64,000 bases of DNA from VGBO01 sp964453335 (lineage in GTDB: Bacteria > Actinomycetota > Acidimicrobiia > Acidimicrobiales > CAIXPF01). Shown here in pieces: positions 15,741 through 24,900 of the stretch (position 1 is the first letter of the stretch; each line of letters opens with the position of its first letter). The notes beneath the pieces are model-generated. The model saw only the letters and a list, made by a program, of their open reading frames with translations. It had not been told where the DNA came from and searched no databases. The stretch spans positions 62,001 to 126,000 of the forward strand of contig CAYVOK010000001.1 of assembly GCA_964453335.1 (NCBI GenBank), written 5' to 3'. Position numbers and translations under genes: made by a program.

Positions 15741-17003
15741 ATGTTAGAATTCAGCAAATGGTTAAATGAGAATATTGGGGAAGACCCAATAAGGCCTAAT
15801 CCAAGGCCTACTAATCCAAGGCCTACTCCTGGTCCGATGCGACCTACTAAAACCCCTGTAGTAACAAAACCAGATGATTCTGATTCAGCAGGTTCTGGAA
15901 TCGATTTAGAAACTAAACCTTTAGATAAAAACCGATTGCAAAGTTCTGTAAATGACTTTTTAAAAAAATTAGATGAAAAAATAACGAGAATGATAGGCAA
16001 AACTTTAAATGCATACAAGAATAAAAATAGCGATGCATTTAACAGGGCTGCAATAACTTTGAAAGCTTATCATAACGAATTAATGAAAAGGTACAAGGAC
16101 TGGACAACTAAACTGATTTCAAGAATGGACAAAGCACCTTCTCCTCCACCTATGAATTTCAATGAAGCAGATCAAAGATATTCACTAGGGCAGTATGCAC
16201 AGGAAATGTATAAAGTAGCAAAAAAAACTTGGGAAGAATGGCTTGAATCCGGCTTAGTTAGTGGTGACGCTGATGCCATCTTGTGGCTTGCTAACAAGTC
16301 GGGATACAAGGATATTGCCTTGAAGGCTCCTCAATACAAGAAAGTTGATAGATTGCCTGATGGCAGTCCTGATGGCAGTCTTGATTTGAGTCAGTTTATA
16401 AAAGTGATCGAGAAGTCTGGCTTTTTAGGAGAATATAGATCAAATAAAAAATTAAAAGAACAGGTAGATAAAATTAACGAACTTCCTATTGAAGAATATA
16501 AAGAATTGCTCAACAAAGTCATAAATAAATTAGATGATCCTAAAACTGAAGAATTGGCACAAAATGCTTATGATCGTCAAGTTGGTAAAATTAAAGCAAG
16601 TGGAAAACTTCCAGAGTTATTGAGAAACAATCGAAATTATAAAGCATGGACCACAGCAGCACTTGTAGGAGGAATTGTTACAGCGGCATCTGGAATGGGA
16701 ACTATTCTTATTTCCGCTATTATATTGGCTAAAGGTATAGGCATAGCAGCAGGAGCTGCTACTGTAGTATTGGGCGCTGGTGCTGCTGCATCTGGTGCGG
16801 CCTTACAAAGTAATAAAGATTATAAAACCCAGCAACAAAGAACAAGGCTGATTGGCAAAGAAGAAGAAGCTAGAGAAATGGCCAAAGATTCTGAAGATGA
16901 ATTGAAAAAGCATGTAGCCGAAGAATTCTTGAAAAAAATGGTCGAATACATAAATGCAATTGGTAGAGATATAGCTAGAAACTATATGGGTTCAATCAAA
17001 TAG
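15741..17003 (+). CDS. CTS-tagged protein with hydrophobic Gly/Ala segment, 420 aa
   Basis: It opens with MLEFSKWLNE, a CTS with L-N-E as predicted cleavage site. Residues 13-45 form a Pro/Arg/Thr-rich linker with a repeated RPTNPRPT unit. The middle is charged and helical. Residues about 305-355 form a long Ala/Gly-rich hydrophobic stretch (IVTAASGMGTILISAIILAK) likely to insert in a membrane as a hairpin. The C-terminus is charged helix. A head protein with a membrane-active segment could help DNA entry, but this is inference. No close family is recognised. Confidence 0.82.
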   Translation: MLEFSKWLNENIGEDPIRPNPRPTNPRPTPGPMRPTKTPVVTKPDDSDSAGSGIDLETKPLDKNRLQSSVNDFLKKLDEKITRMIGKTLNAYKNKNSDAFNRAAITLKAYHNELMKRYKDWTTKLISRMDKAPSPPPMNFNEADQRYSLGQYAQEMYKVAKKTWEEWLESGLVSGDADAILWLANKSGYKDIALKAPQYKKVDRLPDGSPDGSLDLSQFIKVIEKSGFLGEYRSNKKLKEQVDKINELPIEEYKELLNKVINKLDDPKTEELAQNAYDRQVGKIKASGKLPELLRNNRNYKAWTTAALVGGIVTAASGMGTILISAIILAKGIGIAAGAATVVLGAGAAASGAALQSNKDYKTQQQRTRLIGKEEEAREMAKDSEDELKKHVAEEFLKKMVEYINAIGRDIARNYMGSIK

Positions 17004-17004
17004 A

Positions 17005-17343
17005 TTAAAGATTATTAATAAAGTGAAAAGCTCTTTGAGCTTTTTCGTTGTTATAGAATTTTAGTATTGACTCATCTGGTTTATTTTCAAGTTCTACTTT
17101 ATGTCCTATTTTTTCTAGTTTTTTAGTCCATTCTTCGGCTAGTTTAGCAATATCTGCTTTGCCAAACTTTGGTTTTTTGATTATCAATGTGTTATCAAGT
17201 ACTTGTATTTTAGGATTAAGCCAGCCACCAGAAGAAGGGTGCGAGTATTTTCCTGTTTTTGCTTCAGCGCCTGTGCCAGCTAGCCAATGTTCTGGTTCAA
17301 AAGATTCTTTTTTGTTTTTGACCCATTCGTTAAAAGTTTGCAT
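17005..17343 (-). CDS. CTS-tagged protein, 112 aa
   Basis: The start MQTFNEWVKNKKE is a clear CTS (cleavage site less ideal, K-K-E). The rest is a small basic alpha/beta protein containing LAGTGAEAKTGKYSHP and KADIAKLAEEWTKKLE. Not recognised. It is transcribed divergently from the 685-aa CTS gene; a CATAAATA box ends four bases before its ATG. Confidence 0.75.
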   Translation of the reverse strand: MQTFNEWVKNKKESFEPEHWLAGTGAEAKTGKYSHPSSGGWLNPKIQVLDNTLIIKKPKFGKADIAKLAEEWTKKLEKIGHKVELENKPDESILKFYNNEKAQRAFHFINNL

Positions 17344-17347
17344 GTAT

Positions 17348-17355
17348 TATTTATG
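17348..17355 (-). promoter_or_regulatory. Late-type -10 box, CATAAATA
   Basis: It ends four bases upstream of the ATG at 17343, predicting a leaderless message; it is paired back to back with the box at 17364. Confidence 0.55.
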
Positions 17356-17363
17356 TCAATTAG

Positions 17364-17371
17364 TATATAAT
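17364..17371 (+). promoter_or_regulatory. -10-like box, TATATAAT
   Basis: It ends four bases before the ATG at 17376, mirroring the divergent gene. The match to the late consensus is weaker. Confidence 0.4.
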
Positions 17372-17375
17372 TTAT

Positions 17376-19433
17376 ATGCAAAAAGAGAATTTAACATTCA
17401 GAGAATGGTTTTTAATAAACGAGATTAGTCGTGATGAAGCTGATCGTTGGGCAACCTTTGAAAAAAATATTAAAAAAGACCCAGAGAACATGCGTTTTAG
17501 TCATATATTTGGTGACAAGGATAGAATTGTAATACCATACGGCAAAGACAATGACATATTGAAGCAGATTGAAAAAGCAGAAAATGTAAAAATTGATTGG
17601 CCGAATAAGAAAGTTACTCAAAAAACAGTTACGCAGCAAGGCGAAAAGGATCAGGTAATTAAATTAGGCAGATTTTTACAGAATCTTATTAATAAAAACC
17701 CTGACAATCAAGAATACAAACAGTTATTGAGAATATTTGAAACTGGGCAAGAAGCTCCACAGGCTGACAAGTTGCCAGAAAGTGTAATAATAAGTAGAAA
17801 GCCAATAGACATTGTGAGAATGTCTGATTTTGAAGGTTCTTCAAGCTGCCATTCTCCTAATAGATCTTATTGGAAATCTGCACAATCTGAGGCTGAGACT
17901 GGCGGTGTTGTTTCTTACTTGGTAAATACAAAAGACTTGGAAGGGGTTGATTTAGAAGCAGATGAAATTTTTGAGGATAAATGTCGTGGAAGAAAAGGAA
18001 TTAAGCCGATAGAAAGAATTCGACTTCGTAGTTTTACAATTAATGACAAAAAGATATTGGTCCCAGAAACCAAAGTATATTTGAGAGCAAAACAGGGATC
18101 ACACACAAATGACAAGTTTTATAATTTAATGCGCAGTTGGGCATTGAAAAATAATGAAGACGTTGGAGAGTTTGATGGTGATTTATACAATGTGACTTTA
18201 CATGGTGGTGTGTCTGATTCAAGAAGCGAAGATATTTTATCTAAATATTTTAATATTAGACAAGAGTCATTACATGGTAGAGTTCAAGGAGATAACGAGG
18301 ATGAAATGTTTGCCGGGGCAGATGATCGTGGTTATATTGGCACTCTTCAATCAAGAATAATGTCTAACTGGGAGGATCATGGTTTTGATGATAGGTTTAG
18401 ACTTGAAATAGTGCCATCGAGAACTAATTCAAATGAGTTTGTTAATGAGTTAATTGCTACGTTTTCACATTGTTTTCCACAAAACAGTTTTAAATTATTG
18501 CTACCAATTGAACGATTCCCATTAGATGAAGATGCAAATAATACTCAAGAAGATGCTGACTTAATAGATGATATCTCCTCAGACTTATCTAGAATGCTAA
18601 ACTTGAGAGAAATGGACAAGCATTCTAAATTTAGTTGGCGTGTCAAGCTTTTCATAGGAAATAACAGTAGTTTATGTATAGAAATAAGAATTCAAAAAGG
18701 CAGCTATGGTGACTATACAGCGGATTTGCAAGAAGCTGAGAGATTTTTTGATGCTATAGATGTAATAAACAATATCGTTGATGAAGTTCCAAATTTAATA
18801 TTAAAGACACTTGAAAATTCAGAAGTGATTGAGTCCAAGTCTTTATTACAACAATCAGCCGATCTTAAAGTAAGGCATGCATCTGCCCAGCAAGCACAAT
18901 ATAGCCATGTTATGAGAGGTGGTTATGTTGACAAAGATTATATAATAGAAGTTCCACCTATTTACATGGGTGATTTGAGTGGTTTAAAAATTGGTAAAAA
19001 CTTTCAAGTTTCTATATCTGATATAGAACATATTTTTTATAGAAGCATAAGTTTTACTAAAGATGCATTAATGATGAAGTTGTTCATCATTATGGATGAA
19101 TATCTAGAAGATAAATTAGAAGAAGTTAAGAATGATAAGATCAATTTTCCAGATTTTCATTTCGATATAGAAATTCGTATTGATAATTTTGCAAAAAATG
19201 AACAATTAATAAGTGATTTTGTAAAAAATTATAAGGTCGATAAAAATGCTATTATGCCAGACATAAAGTTATTTGCTGAATTAGTGGTAATATTACATGG
19301 CAAAACGATTAGAAACGAATCTTTCAATATGAAAAGAGCATTTCAATCTTTGGAAAAGTTTATTAAGTCAGTAAAACTAGAATTGCCTCAAATGTATAGC
19401 AGACTCAAACAAAAAGCTTTAACTGCAGGCTAA
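17376..19433 (+). CDS. Large CTS-tagged protein, 685 aa
   Basis: The N-terminus MQKENLTFREWFLINE is a CTS ending in I-N-E. Beyond it, residues about 140-185 contain RMSDFEGSSSCHSPNRSYW, a Cys/Ser-rich motif reminiscent of the W-C-I-S-S core of the giant paralogues but not clearly homologous. A segment near residue 70 (KIDWPNKKV) echoes NVSWPEQKV in the 462-aa CTS protein at 43638. The C-terminal half is acidic and helical. No enzyme motif is recognisable. There is no Shine-Dalgarno; the start is supported by the CTS itself and the adjacent -10-like box. Confidence 0.8.
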   Translation: MQKENLTFREWFLINEISRDEADRWATFEKNIKKDPENMRFSHIFGDKDRIVIPYGKDNDILKQIEKAENVKIDWPNKKVTQKTVTQQGEKDQVIKLGRFLQNLINKNPDNQEYKQLLRIFETGQEAPQADKLPESVIISRKPIDIVRMSDFEGSSSCHSPNRSYWKSAQSEAETGGVVSYLVNTKDLEGVDLEADEIFEDKCRGRKGIKPIERIRLRSFTINDKKILVPETKVYLRAKQGSHTNDKFYNLMRSWALKNNEDVGEFDGDLYNVTLHGGVSDSRSEDILSKYFNIRQESLHGRVQGDNEDEMFAGADDRGYIGTLQSRIMSNWEDHGFDDRFRLEIVPSRTNSNEFVNELIATFSHCFPQNSFKLLLPIERFPLDEDANNTQEDADLIDDISSDLSRMLNLREMDKHSKFSWRVKLFIGNNSSLCIEIRIQKGSYGDYTADLQEAERFFDAIDVINNIVDEVPNLILKTLENSEVIESKSLLQQSADLKVRHASAQQAQYSHVMRGGYVDKDYIIEVPPIYMGDLSGLKIGKNFQVSISDIEHIFYRSISFTKDALMMKLFIIMDEYLEDKLEEVKNDKINFPDFHFDIEIRIDNFAKNEQLISDFVKNYKVDKNAIMPDIKLFAELVVILHGKTIRNESFNMKRAFQSLEKFIKSVKLELPQMYSRLKQKALTAG

Positions 19434-19774
19434 TCTACATCTTGCGGTGGAATGATAGTGAAGTTTGGAAACTCTGTATTTTGTTTTACATATTTTTTGC
19501 TATCTATTTCTTCTTCAAAGACCTTAAGTAATTCTTCATCAGACATATACCAAAATTCATCATCTGTAGCTAGTTTAGGCAGATCTTTGAGGGTGCCTTG
19601 TGCTTCTTGGCCGATAATCTGTCGTATTAGATCGTCAATGTTTTTATCTTCAATTGTATCAAAGGGGTAAAATTCTTCTGGAACATGGGATAGAGGCTTA
19701 GTTGATTGTATAATAATTAAACCTTTTTCGATTCTTATCGTGCATTTGTGTAAATTAAATATAGCTCTGTTCAT
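19430..19774 (-). CDS. Hypothetical protein, 114 aa
   Basis: A small acidic protein with an N-terminal beta-rich part (MNRAIFNLHKCTIRIEKGLIII if read through) and a helical acidic tail. Family not recognised. I place the start at 19774 because AGGAGG lies five bases upstream; a Met 11 codons earlier has no such site. It follows the sulfotransferase gene on the same strand with a 29-base gap, so they may be co-transcribed, and it overlaps the end of the convergent CTS gene by four bases. Confidence 0.7.
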   Translation of the reverse strand: MNRAIFNLHKCTIRIEKGLIIIQSTKPLSHVPEEFYPFDTIEDKNIDDLIRQIIGQEAQGTLKDLPKLATDDEFWYMSDEELLKVFEEEIDSKKYVKQNTEFPNFTIIPPQDVD

Positions 19775-19803
19775 AGCTGCCTCCTGAATAGAGGCCAGTA
19801 TAA

Positions 19804-20430
19804 TCAAACTCTGATTCCAGACAAGTCAATTCCAACAAAAGGTTTAGTTTTTTTCGGATCATAAAAATCAAAGCCAAAATGATCGATTTCTCTGCGGTAT
19901 CTTAGATAGCAAGCTTCTATGCAATCATCATCATATTCTTCCCTATAATCTTTATGATTTGTTGTATTAATTCTTGGTATGTCATTTAGTTTAGTTTTGT
20001 CTATTCCAAGTCTATCAAATAAAGGTGGAAGTTGTTCATTCAAACACCATGTATTAACGTAATAATCTATACAATAAAGATTATTATCATAATAATAGCA
20101 ATAATATAATTGACCGTGTGCTCCAAGGTAATGTTCCCAGCCTTCCATGTGAGGTTCACCACTTTTACCTTTTGGATGTACTATTTCCATGCAGAATTGT
20201 TTGAAAGTTAATCTTTTAGGTATGCTTAGATTATAATAATACATAGAAACTAATCTATCCCAACTATTTCTTATTGTTACAAAGTAATAATAATCCGGAT
20301 AAAGTTTTTTATATGTATCAGCAACGTCGTGGGGTTGCACAGGTCTTGGGAAATTAAAAATTTGTTCTATCGTTGTGCCAGCATTTTTGGGCGGGTGAAC
20401 ATAAACAAATTTATATTCATGGTTTACCAT
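19804..20430 (-). CDS. Sulfotransferase family protein, 208 aa
   Basis: The enzyme would transfer sulfate from PAPS to an acceptor, probably a glycan. The 5'-phosphosulfate loop is seen as P-K-N-A-G-T-T (residues 14-20), and the 3'-phosphate site as R-N-S-W-D-R-L-V-S (54-62), the usual positions for bacterial Sulfotransfer_2-type proteins. The length is normal for a single domain. No signal peptide or CTS. The glycosyltransferase-like genes elsewhere in the window suggest a shared role in decorating virion or cell-surface sugars; acceptor unknown. Confidence 0.85.
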   Translation of the reverse strand: MVNHEYKFVYVHPPKNAGTTIEQIFNFPRPVQPHDVADTYKKLYPDYYYFVTIRNSWDRLVSMYYYNLSIPKRLTFKQFCMEIVHPKGKSGEPHMEGWEHYLGAHGQLYYCYYYDNNLYCIDYYVNTWCLNEQLPPLFDRLGIDKTKLNDIPRINTTNHKDYREEYDDDCIEACYLRYRREIDHFGFDFYDPKKTKPFVGIDLSGIRV

Positions 20431-20506
20431 AAAATTATTATAGTCTTCTAATTAGAAATTAAAACAATATATATTATAAACTCACATTTTGATGAAAGGT
20501 ACAATT

Positions 20507-21220
20507 ATGAGTTATGTATATGGTCAAGCTGGAGCAGGGGGTGGAGGAACAACAGAGGCTCCAACAACTGCGCCTCCTCCTGGAACAACGGCGGCTCCAA
20601 CAACTACACCGGCTGTTGTCACAACAACACCCCCTATGGTTACAACCGCACCTCCTATGGTTACAACTGTACCTCCTATGGTTACAACAACACCTCCTAT
20701 GGTTACAACTGTACCTCCGGGTGTAATTACTACTCCACCTCCACCATATGGTTATGTTACTAATTCACCTCCTTGCAAAGGTACATGCACATGCACATGG
20801 ACTGGATCAGCTTGGAATTGTGATCCAAAATGTGGAGACTGCATGTGTGTTGCACCATCTATAGTAGATGATTCTTTTGATGAGACTGGAAGGCCTGACA
20901 TTAAAATCATACCAGTTCAAGGCAAATTTGTTGGTGAAAAAATGCCAGGAATGTGTGTTCCTGAACCTGCTGGCTTGAAAACACAGGCAGGTCTTAGTTC
21001 CGCACAAATTGCAAATGGTAGAGGCTACGAAGGAATGCCAATGGGACTAGACACAAGCTTGGATCAAAATGGTAATTCTCACCAAATTACTAGTTATATT
21101 TCAATCGTTAATGGACAAAAACAAGTAAAGGTTGCTGCTTTCAATAAAGATAATCAATTTATGGATTTGAATATTGATGGCTTAGAATCTGTAGGTGGAG
21201 TAGTTAAATCTGGTCCTTGA
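20507..21220 (+). CDS. Thr/Pro-repeat, Cys-containing surface-type protein, 237 aa
   Basis: After a short Gly-rich start (MSYVYGQAGAGGGG) comes a Thr/Pro/Val-rich stretch including four 7-residue PPMVTTx repeats, then a Cys-rich segment (CKGTCTCTWTGSAWNCDPKC) and a compact C-terminal domain with VNGQKQVKVAAF. The linker style matches that of the RCC1 fibre at 21948, so both are probably exposed virion or adhesin components. I use the ATG at 20507, which has AAAGG seven bases upstream; an ATG 15 bases earlier is possible. A strong bidirectional terminator follows. Function otherwise unknown. Confidence 0.75.
   Translation: MSYVYGQAGAGGGGTTEAPTTAPPPGTTAAPTTTPAVVTTTPPMVTTAPPMVTTVPPMVTTTPPMVTTVPPGVITTPPPPYGYVTNSPPCKGTCTCTWTGSAWNCDPKCGDCMCVAPSIVDDSFDETGRPDIKIIPVQGKFVGEKMPGMCVPEPAGLKTQAGLSSAQIANGRGYEGMPMGLDTSLDQNGNSHQITSYISIVNGQKQVKVAAFNKDNQFMDLNIDGLESVGGVVKSGP
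20630..20713 (+). repeat. Four tandem 21-bp repeats (PPMVTTx)
   Basis: Four units of 21 bp, each encoding PPMVTT plus A, V, T and V in turn, differ only in a few bases. Such repeats can expand or contract by slippage. Confidence 0.85.
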
Positions 21221-21240
21221 TATTTACAAAAATCAAAAAA

Positions 21241-21271
21241 AATACCCCGGTTAATGCCGGGGTATTTTTTT
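21241..21271. terminator. Bidirectional intrinsic terminator
   Basis: AATACCCCGG, loop TTAATG, CCGGGGTATT, then T-tracts in both directions. It serves the Thr/Pro-repeat gene (+) and the convergent 162-aa gene (-). Confidence 0.88.
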
Positions 21272-21275
21272 GCAA

Positions 21276-21764
21276 TCATTTAACTCCAAGAATTTCTTCT
21301 ACACTTTTCTTTTGTTCTTTAGGTTTTTCTTCAATTTCTTTTTTGTTTTTCAGTATTTTATCGAAGTGGGACTGCCACATATCAATGGCCTCTTGTCTGG
21401 CTCCCACGCCTTCGCTTTGGTTATTTAGTCTGTTCAACCAAGGCCCGAAGTCAATTAAATGACCTTTAGGATACTTGGCAAAGTCTTTATGTTTTTTGTT
21501 ATTTGCAATAATTATACATGCAATATGTGCTGCTTCAACAACTAATGGGTCTTGATCAGCAAGTAGATTTAGCAAACATGGATTTGGGTCCATTTTTTGT
21601 TGGTAATAAAAAACAGCAGCAATACGATGTATGTTATCGGAGCTTTTGACAGATAGGTCTACTTGCTCATCGTTATTTTCAACCAACATAGTATGAGCTA
21701 TGGCTCTTGCTCTTCTATCTATTTCAAGTATTTCTGCTTGATTTTGGGTTATTTGAATTGGCAT
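21276..21764 (-). CDS. Hypothetical helical protein, 162 aa
   Basis: Predicted all-helical with a Lys/Glu-rich tail (KKEIEEKPKEQKKSVEEIL); the segment LLADQDPLVVEAAHIACIIIAN is reminiscent of a HEAT-type helix pair, but I cannot assign a family. The leader contains a small GC-rich inverted element (CCCCGACCGGGG) overlapping the ribosome-binding area. It lies downstream of a tiny signal-peptide-like frame and could be co-transcribed with it. Confidence 0.7.
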   Translation of the reverse strand: MPIQITQNQAEILEIDRRARAIAHTMLVENNDEQVDLSVKSSDNIHRIAAVFYYQQKMDPNPCLLNLLADQDPLVVEAAHIACIIIANNKKHKDFAKYPKGHLIDFGPWLNRLNNQSEGVGARQEAIDMWQSHFDKILKNKKEIEEKPKEQKKSVEEILGVK

Positions 21765-21794
21765 ATACCCCGACCGGGGTAGTTTTGGTGCGCC

Positions 21795-21863
21795 TCAACC
21801 AGCTTTCGCAAGGCTGGGAAGATAAGACGCAACAAATAAACAAAAAACAATAGCTCTAGCCAT
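21795..21863 (-). CDS. Possible 22-aa signal-peptide-like micropeptide
   Basis: A short frame reads MARAIVFCLFVASYLPSLAK then A-G and stop: basic N-terminus, hydrophobic core and an A-x-A-like cleavage motif, as in a secretion signal with nothing after it. AAGGAG lies seven bases before the ATG and a TACTAT-type -10 box (21883-21888) just upstream. It may be a real small membrane peptide, a leader peptide controlling the 162-aa gene, or the stub of a lost secreted protein. Confidence 0.4.
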   Translation of the reverse strand: MARAIVFCLFVASYLPSLAKAG

Positions 21864-21916
21864 TTTTAATCTCCTTACAAAGATAGTAGGGGCAGGCTGA
21901 AAAAATGGTAGTGAAA

Positions 21917-21942
21917 AAGCCCAACTTTTTTAGTTGGGCTCT
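21917..21942 (-). terminator. Intrinsic terminator of the RCC1 fibre gene
   Basis: On the minus strand AGCCCAAC, loop TAAAAAA, GTTGGGCT and a run of Ts follow the stop by a few bases. Confidence 0.85.
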
Positions 21943-21947
21943 TAAAA

Positions 21948-24900
21948 TCAAGCTTTTGTAGCGTGTACTCCAGCAAATATTGGGGCTATATCTGACCAAG
22001 TTGTATCAGAGAATAACATTACTGGACTATTACTGGATGCTGCCGTTCCCATAGAGCCATAAGCATTTTGTCCCCATGCCCATAATTTTCCATCGGTAGT
22101 CAATCCAGCAGATGTTGTTATACCGGAAACAACTTTGCTGAATGCTTTTCCTGTAATAATTTGTGTTGGGCTACTTAGAACATTAGGAGACTCTGAGGAT
22201 CCTCCCTGTCCCCACACCCACAAAGAACCATCTGTCTTTATTCCATGAACTAACAAATAGGTTGCGTTTATAGAACTCCAAGTATTATCTGTTCCAACTT
22301 GAACCATAGAACTATAATTTAAAGTATTATTTAAACCTGTAGTTCCACCGTATCCATTGCCACAACTCCATAAAGTCCCATCAGCTTTTATTGCTAAAGT
22401 GGAGTAGAATGACATGGCTACTTTTCTCCAAGTCGTATCAGACCCAACTTGGACTGGAGAAGATCTATGGATGACATCATTCGTACCAAGATTTCCTGAA
22501 TTAGCACCCCATGTCCATAAAGTGCCGTCTTTTTTAATTACTGCTGTACTGGTAGCCGTCATGGCAAAATCATAATAGCCAGATGAAGGCAACATAATTT
22601 GAATAGGGGAACTAACATCAATTTTTGTTCCAATACCTAGTTGCCCATATTGATTTGTTCCCCATCCCCATAGACTTCCATCTGTTTTAGATGCTATTGT
22701 TCCTAGTTGTTTAACAGCTTTTTCCCAAGTTGTATCAGATCCAACTTGTACTGGAGATGGTTGCTCAGTTGTATTTGATATACCTAATTGTCCATATCCA
22801 TTATTTCCCCATGTCCAAAGTGTTCCATCTGTCTTTATTGCAACTCCATGTTGTGCGTATCCGCCATCTGCAATAGATTTAAAAGATGATGAAAGCACTT
22901 GTACTGGGCTGCTTCTATTAATTAGGCTCCCATCTCCAATCATTCCGTAAGCGTTATATCCCCAACCCCATAATCCTGTTCCTCCTTCTGGTGCTGGAGT
23001 GGTTGTAGTTGTTGTGGTTGGAACTGGTGTTGTTGTAGTAGGTGCCGGTGTTGTTGTAGTAGTTGTGCTGGATATAGCTCTTTTTCCAACAACCATATGT
23101 GCGCTAACAGCAATATCTATCCATAAATTATCATTAATTATAGTTTGGACTGGTGAAGATCTATTTATAACATCATTAACACCTAGTGTTCCAAAGGTAT
23201 TGAAGCCCCATGTCCATAGTGTTCCGTCTGTCTTAAGTGCAACAACAGACTGTATAGTTGATAGTGCTTTAGACCAATTAGTTCCACCAGCAACAGTTTG
23301 TACTGGTGAACTTCTATTAATTGAAGTTCCATCTCCTAAACCTCCCGATGAATTAAATCCCCATGTCCATAAAGTTCCATCTTCTTTTGTAGCAACAACA
23401 ACTCCGTTGCCATTACCGCTTACAGTTTTCCAATTTGTTCCTCCAGATATTACTTGAACTGGAGAACTTCTATCAATTATGGTTCCATCTCCTATTTCTC
23501 CATACATATTTTGTCCCCATGCCCAAAGAGTCCCATCTGTTTTAATAGCCCAAGAACATGCATTTCCTGCTGCTATAGCTTTATAAGAGCCTGTTATTTG
23601 AACTGGACTACTTCTATTAATAACATCTTCTAATCCTAGTGCTCCTACTGTGTTAAATCCCCACGACCAAAGAGTATTATCTTTTTTCAGAGCTAATGTA
23701 AAGTTTAGTCCTATTGCTGCATTTTCCCAAGTGGTACTGCTTCCTAACTGTGCTGGAGAGCTTGTTGATACTACAGAGCTATTTCCTAATTGTCCAAATG
23801 TATTTGATCCCCATGTCCACATAGTGCCATTAGTTTTAATTCCTACAGCATGTTGATATCCAGAAACAATAACAGACCAATCATTTCCTCCAGCAACTGT
23901 TTGAACAGCAGAGCTTCTATGAGCAATATCATTAGTACCAAGCTGTCCTCCACTTCCTCCTACTGTATTTGCTCCCCAAACCCAAGCAGTTCCATCTGTT
24001 TTAATTCCACCAAATGCTCCAGTATAGCTGGTTTGATTTAAATACTGCCATTCACTATTTGTTACTTCTTGAATAGGAGTGCTCTTTGGTGCTGTGCTGT
24101 TGTTTCCCAATTGTCCATATGAATTCCATCCCCAAAGGAATAAATTGCCAGGAATAGGAGTTGTTGTTGGACCTACTGCTGGTGTTGTTGTGGTTGTAGT
24201 AGTGGGTGCTGGTGTTGTTGTGGTAGTTGTTGGAACTGGTGTTGTTGTGGTAGTTGTTGGTGCTGGTGTTGTTGTAGTTGTTGGAACAGGAGTTGTAGTT
24301 GTTGGAACAGGAGTTGTAGTTGGAGCGGAAGTTGTTCCTCCAGCAACAACAGTGCCATCGAAAATGCCAAACAAAGAACCTGAACCTGCGCTATTTGATG
24401 TTATTGTAATTGTTGTATATGGGCTTGTACTAGATAATTCTACAATCCATCCAACATTAGAGCCAACACTACTTACTGTTGTTCCACTGACAGAAGATCC
24501 ACATGTTTGAATTATGTTCAAGGTCAAGGAACCAGAGTTAACACTAAAGGTATAGCTCTCTCCTGTATCGCTTGCATTGGCAAAAATTCTGATATTATTT
24601 TGTGAGCTGCCAAATGTTACTGTATAAGAACTCACACTTCTTCCTAGCCACAGGCATGGTGCAGTAATTGTTATTGCTGGTGAAGAGCAGCTAGACCACG
24701 GGCTTGAATAAGTTTCTGCTGTTCCTGAACCACTTACAGTTACTCCATTTACAATTCTTTGAGTTCCAGGAGCAGGAAGTGATCCCGAAGTAAATGGAGA
24801 TGGAGTCGTTGTGGCAATAGAAGGCGTAGTTGAGGTAGTTGTAGTAACAACAGGAGTGGTGGTACTTGTAGAAGTACTTGTTGTGGTAGTAGTTGTTGTA

